Made by a program: the position numbers and the translations under genes
In this document: piece after piece, positions 21,453 through 24,979 of the stretch
Layout of the letters: every line of letters starts with the position of its first letter
Numbering within the stretch: the first letter of the stretch is position 1
Source of the DNA: Chitinophagaceae bacterium
GTDB taxonomy: Bacteria > Bacteroidota > Bacteroidia > Chitinophagales > Chitinophagaceae
Reading direction: 5' to 3'
Assembly (NCBI GenBank): GCA_021738605.1
Contig: JAIPBY010000008.1
Coordinates: 1-24,979 of the forward strand
Length of the DNA: 24,979 nucleotides
Notes under the pieces: model-generated
What the model was told of the DNA's origin: nothing
The model's input: the letters and a program-made list of their open reading frames with translations, nothing else
Database searches by the model: none

Positions 21453-22358
21453 TTATCTGTTAAGAAGGCCAAGCATCGCATCTATCCTGAACTGAATTAC
21501 TTTCCAGGACTGAGCAGCCTTGCCCATCATGGCATATTTGATTCCCAATACGACTGCCGCGCCCAGCTTGAAACAGTACTCAATCAATTTCATTGTATAG
21601 CTAAGGGAAGAAATGGATAGGGTTCTTACCCTTTCGCCGCGGCCAATACCGCTGGCAACCCGGTATAAATATTCCTTCGTGAGTTTACTGGTCTCTACCA
21701 CATGGTAAACAATGATATTGGGGTCGTAATATATTTCCTCTCCGAGACCTATTACCTTGTAAAACAGTTCTTTCCCCTCGCCACCAATCCTCAACGTGCC
21801 AACCACGCCTGGAAGGGTTGTATTGAATCCTCCAATCTGGTCAAAAACAGATTTTTTGATGATCATGTTGGATTCAAGGGGATATTTTCCTTTTTTGAAT
21901 GCACAGGGAACCTGCGAATAATCAAAGTTGCCTACAAGCGATGAAACATAGTAACTCATCCAAACGGGTTTCTCCGGGATGTACTTTGGGATGATTTTCC
22001 CGCCAAACCCAACAATGGTGGGCTTCTCCTGGGTATGTCTGATGATGTTGGCAACAAAATCAGGGAAAGCAACAGCATCATCATCGATAAAACAAAGCCA
22101 GTCAGTCTTGGCATGAGCAGCACCGGTATTTCTTGCAAAGGAGGCACCTTGTTGAAATTCGGTCAGGTATTGAAAATTACCCTCAGGATGATTTTCTCTC
22201 CAGGTTTTATATACTGAGGGTGTACCATCTGTAGAGTTGTTGTCTACCAGTAACACTTCGAAATCTGAGCTGCTGGCAGTTTGGTTGTACAAACTATCAA
22301 GCGCGTCTCCAATGTATTGAGCACGGTTATAGCTGCAAATGACAATGGAGAGTTTCAT
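21453..22358 (-). CDS. GT2-family glycosyltransferase
   Basis: 301 residues. GT-A features: MKLSIVICSYNRAQYIGDAL, VDNNSTDGT (38-46), GASFARNTGAAHA (71-83), the donor-site IDDDA (91-95), and GGEGKELF (192-199), whose E194 is the likely acceptor-activating residue. One hydrophobic stretch lies near the C-terminus (about 268-280, AAVVLGIKYAMM). It starts 12 bp after the stop of the YfhO-family gene on the same strand and was probably translated from the same mRNA. This pairing suggests it supplies a sugar or lipid-linked sugar to YfhO, by analogy with the CsbB-YfhO pair of Bacillus subtilis, though CsbB has C-terminal TM helices that are not obvious here. Confidence 0.93.
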   Translation of the reverse strand: MKLSIVICSYNRAQYIGDALDSLYNQTASSSDFEVLLVDNNSTDGTPSVYKTWRENHPEGNFQYLTEFQQGASFARNTGAAHAKTDWLCFIDDDAVAFPDFVANIIRHTQEKPTIVGFGGKIIPKYIPEKPVWMSYYVSSLVGNFDYSQVPCAFKKGKYPLESNMIIKKSVFDQIGGFNTTLPGVVGTLRIGGEGKELFYKVIGLGEEIYYDPNIIVYHVVETSKLTKEYLYRVASGIGRGERVRTLSISSLSYTMKLIEYCFKLGAAVVLGIKYAMMGKAAQSWKVIQFRIDAMLGLLNR

Positions 22359-22370
22359 CGTCTGAAAGGA

Positions 22371-24854
22371 TTAGGCATTCTTTTTTTGTTTCCTGAATTC
22401 GATGAAACCAATGACAAACAACAACGCCCAAAGAAGGATCGAAGCTGTATTGGAAACCAATTTGGCTGTAGCAATCGAAGCAGGTTTGAGCTCAAATCGG
22501 ATCTCATGTTTGCCGGGAGGAATGGCCAATGCCCGCAAAACATAATTGACTTTCACGATGGGAACTTCCTTGTTGTCGATGAAGGCTTTCCATCCAAAGG
22601 GATAGTAAACTTCACTAAAAACGGCCAATTGTTTTGTATTGGTGGTTGCATTATAGCTGATTTCATCATTGCGGTTGGCAACCAATTGGATGGATGCAGT
22701 ACTGTCAAATACTATTCCATCAAGCTCACTGGTTTTGTCTTTTTCTTCCACAATGGCGGTGTCTTTTGGATTGAAAAAACTGAGCGCACTCATCACTTCT
22801 ACAGGTCCTTTTTTTACCTCAATTCCTTTTACAAACCAGGCATTGCCAAGTGCCTCTTGATTGGCTACTGTATCCGTTGCAATGTTGCCTGTGATGATGT
22901 ATTTTGTATTCATCATGTTAGCGGTTGGTCTGCAGTCTGGAAATTTATACCATTGGTTTTCAATCAGGTCTTGGTAAATGCTCAATTTCGCAGGATTGTA
23001 GCCGCCAACTGATTTATGGTGATAGGCTATCAGGGCGCCTTCGTTGAACGCCTTTTGAACACCACCCCTCAGGTCCAGTACGCGGTAGCTGGTTGTGTCT
23101 TTTTTGAGGGCAATGTCCAGTTCGGTGAGCGAAAAAACATTTTGATTTTCATCGGCTTCAATGAACTGGTCGTGTTTCAGGTATTTGGTATTGACCTGGA
23201 ACAAATCAATCAGGGTCAATAACCCGATGGCAGACAGGAATATTGTTTTACTGATGCTTTTCTTGGCAACAAGGAAGATCAAAAGAAGGGCAAGTCCCAT
23301 GAAAATGAAGCCTCTTGTGAGGTCAGACATGATCATTCCTTTTCTGTCGGCAGCCAGCGCATCCGTAAATGACCTGACGGGCTCAAGAAATGCGGCACGC
23401 TGGTTCTGGTCAGGAATTTGCATCACCTGGCTCATCAGTTGCTTGTCTCCTTCAGTTTTAAAGTCGGAACTCATGTAGAGAAAAAGAACGATACCCAAAA
23501 CCAATCCTAATCCGATGAATCCGGTACGGTATTTCTTGAATATCTCTTTGAAGTTATTTTCATTGGTCATTGCCTCCATGCCATACAGTGCCATGATGCC
23601 TACCAAAAGGGTAGGGATGACCATGATCATGCTCGGCGCCCTGAATTTATTGTAAAGGGGGAGGTAGTCAAGCATGAACGTATTGAAAGCCAAAAAATAA
23701 GATCCTGCGGCCAACAAGATGGAAAAAACAAGTGTTGCCAAGATCCACCACCTGTTAGGGTTGGCTTTCATGCCAAGTCCAATAAAGGCAAAGAAGCAAA
23801 TCAAGATACCAATGTAAGGAGGTCCGGCGGTGAAGCCAATTCCTCCCCAGTAAAATTGCATGAAGGATTGGAGCTGTTGTGCAACTTCCTGTGGCATTTG
23901 TTGCAATGCTTCAACGGCTTTTGTCTTTTCAAGGTCAACTGTATTGGGATCGCTTGATCCGCCATAGATGTTGGGGAACATCAATACCAGTGATTCAGAC
24001 AGGTACATGCTATAACTCATGGCATAGTCTGCGCTCAGGCCGGTTGATGATGCCTTTCCTTCCTTGATGGCCAAAGCGCTTCCACCCCTGATGGATGCCT
24101 TTCCATATTCTGCAGTGCTGACCAGCATTACTGCGTTGACGGCCAATCCGATCAAACCTGAGGCAAGTCCGAACCCAATGGTTTTGAGCACATGGGCATA
24201 GTCTTTTTCCTTCATCCAAATGACCAGGTAATACAAAGACATGAACAAGACGATGATCATGCCATAATAATTGATTTGAAGATGGTTGGCCTGAACAAAC
24301 AATGCCGTGGCAATGGCTGTCATCAAAGCACCTATCAGGTATTTGCGTTTGAAAATCAGGAGTACTGATCCGATAAACAAGGGCAGGTATCCGATGGCAT
24401 GCATTTTGGTCATGTGCCCAACGGTAACAATGATTGGATTGTAGGTGGCATAACTGTATGCCAAACCGCCAATGATGCTCACCAGGGTGCTGAATCCAAG
24501 GACTTGTGCCAGAAAATAGAAGCAAATGCTGGCAAGAAAAAACAGTCCAACAGGTTCGGTAAGTTTCAAGGTGAACAAGGCATCAAGCCCGCCAATGGAG
24601 TAAGTACTTACCGGAATACCTGTGATTTGATAGGTGGGCATTCCGCCAAACATGCTGTTGGTCCATAGCGGAGTTATTCCATTTTTCTCTCTGTACTCAA
24701 GTGCATCCTGAGCCATGCCCTTCCACTGTGTTACGTCAGATTGTTGTAGAACCTTTCCCTCCAGTGCTGGTTTACAGTAGATAAGAGCAACAATGAGAAA
24801 TACAGCAACAGCAATCAGGTGAGGGTAGATGGCCTTGAAATTGATACTTTTCAT
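22371..24854 (-). CDS. YfhO-family polytopic membrane protein (probable GT-C glycosyltransferase)
   Basis: 827 residues, typical of the YfhO family. TM1 is about 10-28 (HLIAVAVFLIVALIYC). It is followed by the extracytoplasmic loop QQSDVTQWKGM (37-47), whose D40 sits where GT-C enzymes keep a catalytic acidic residue, and by TPLWTNSMFGGMPTYQ (61-76), strongly conserved in the family. About a dozen TMs extend to roughly residue 545. Then comes a soluble, beta-rich domain of about 230 residues (from DLFQVNTKYL), and a last TM (about 800-818) ends in a basic tail RKQKKNA. In Bacillus, YfhO modifies lipoteichoic acid with a sugar from a polyprenyl carrier; a similar role in decorating a surface glycan is inferred. 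Operon with the downstream GT2. Confidence 0.9.
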   Translation of the reverse strand: MKSINFKAIYPHLIAVAVFLIVALIYCKPALEGKVLQQSDVTQWKGMAQDALEYREKNGITPLWTNSMFGGMPTYQITGIPVSTYSIGGLDALFTLKLTEPVGLFFLASICFYFLAQVLGFSTLVSIIGGLAYSYATYNPIIVTVGHMTKMHAIGYLPLFIGSVLLIFKRKYLIGALMTAIATALFVQANHLQINYYGMIIVLFMSLYYLVIWMKEKDYAHVLKTIGFGLASGLIGLAVNAVMLVSTAEYGKASIRGGSALAIKEGKASSTGLSADYAMSYSMYLSESLVLMFPNIYGGSSDPNTVDLEKTKAVEALQQMPQEVAQQLQSFMQFYWGGIGFTAGPPYIGILICFFAFIGLGMKANPNRWWILATLVFSILLAAGSYFLAFNTFMLDYLPLYNKFRAPSMIMVIPTLLVGIMALYGMEAMTNENNFKEIFKKYRTGFIGLGLVLGIVLFLYMSSDFKTEGDKQLMSQVMQIPDQNQRAAFLEPVRSFTDALAADRKGMIMSDLTRGFIFMGLALLLIFLVAKKSISKTIFLSAIGLLTLIDLFQVNTKYLKHDQFIEADENQNVFSLTELDIALKKDTTSYRVLDLRGGVQKAFNEGALIAYHHKSVGGYNPAKLSIYQDLIENQWYKFPDCRPTANMMNTKYIITGNIATDTVANQEALGNAWFVKGIEVKKGPVEVMSALSFFNPKDTAIVEEKDKTSELDGIVFDSTASIQLVANRNDEISYNATTNTKQLAVFSEVYYPFGWKAFIDNKEVPIVKVNYVLRALAIPPGKHEIRFELKPASIATAKLVSNTASILLWALLFVIGFIEFRKQKKNA

Positions 24855-24896
24855 TTACGATATATTGAAAATTATAATGTGTTTTATGATAGATGA

Positions 24897-24904
24897 CAAA
24901 TATA
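24897..24904 (-). promoter_or_regulatory. Candidate promoter box of the yfhO-GT2 operon
   Basis: TATATTTG on the minus strand, a perfect TAnnTTTG, 42 bases before the ATG at 24854. A TTG is only 12 bases upstream, too close for the usual spacing. The remaining 75 bases to the window edge are A+T-rich and show no gene. Confidence 0.4.
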
Positions 24905-24979
24905 TCAATTATCATTCAACACGGTTTTATTTGCTGCCCTCTTTCGTCTATTTTAGTATCTGTGTTATTGATCATTATT

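Noticed and set aside
22281..23012. 243-codon open frame on the plus strand
   Set aside because: Antisense to the YfhO-family gene and the start of the GT2 gene; composition and lack of motifs mark it as a shadow frame.

Overview
The window is a gene-dense, moderately A+T-rich stretch of a Bacteroidota chromosome, most likely from the Chitinophagaceae or a close relative. Three things point there. Translation starts lack Shine-Dalgarno sequences. Promoter boxes follow the Bacteroidota pattern TAnnTTTG, sometimes with TTG about 20 bp upstream. The gene content also fits: DUF1080 protein, bacterial GH3 protein, PolX with a PHP domain, a Lys/Ala-rich histone H1-like protein, MqnA, and a YfhO-family membrane protein. 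The family-level placement is inference. There are no rRNA or tRNA genes, insertion sequences, phage genes or CRISPR arrays, and no gap without a gene exceeds 300 bases.

Layout. 1-1412 (+): end of a DUF1080 protein, then mazG with an ATGA start/stop overlap. 1401-4117 (-): rplU-rpmA, then a repeat-built H1-like protein with its own promoter and terminator, then a PolX-like protein whose polymerase active site looks destroyed while its PHP nuclease site is intact. 4255-8431 (+): GH3-like enzyme, dxr (isoprenoid synthesis) and rseP (site-2 protease). 8433-10519 (-): a small membrane-anchored protein, tsaD (t6A tRNA modification) and a TrmN6-type methyltransferase. 10698-11948 (-): an orphan MacB/FtsX-type permease. 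12086-13672 (+): prfC. 13678-15012 (-): purB. 15060-15806 (+): mqnA of the futalosine route to menaquinone, probably with a TTG start.

15893-24854 is a glycan/cell-surface block: a CmcI-family methyltransferase-like protein, a SAM methyltransferase, four GT2 glycosyltransferases, an acyltransferase-3 membrane protein and a large YfhO-family protein. They lie on both strands in short units, with tight or overlapping convergent 3' ends. They probably build, methylate and acylate a surface polysaccharide or glycolipid, but no polymerase, flippase or sugar-nucleotide synthesis gene is in view, so the product cannot be named.

Most of the window is conserved core metabolism, and I do not see an obvious new defence or mobile system. 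The observations most worth checking are the catalytically degenerate PolX, a strong intrinsic terminator for rseP embedded in the convergent trmN6 coding sequence, a perfect palindrome of two back-to-back TACCTTTG boxes just before the tsaD start, several genes whose promoter box sits only 4-15 bases before the start codon, and the H1-like octapeptide-repeat gene beside rpmA.
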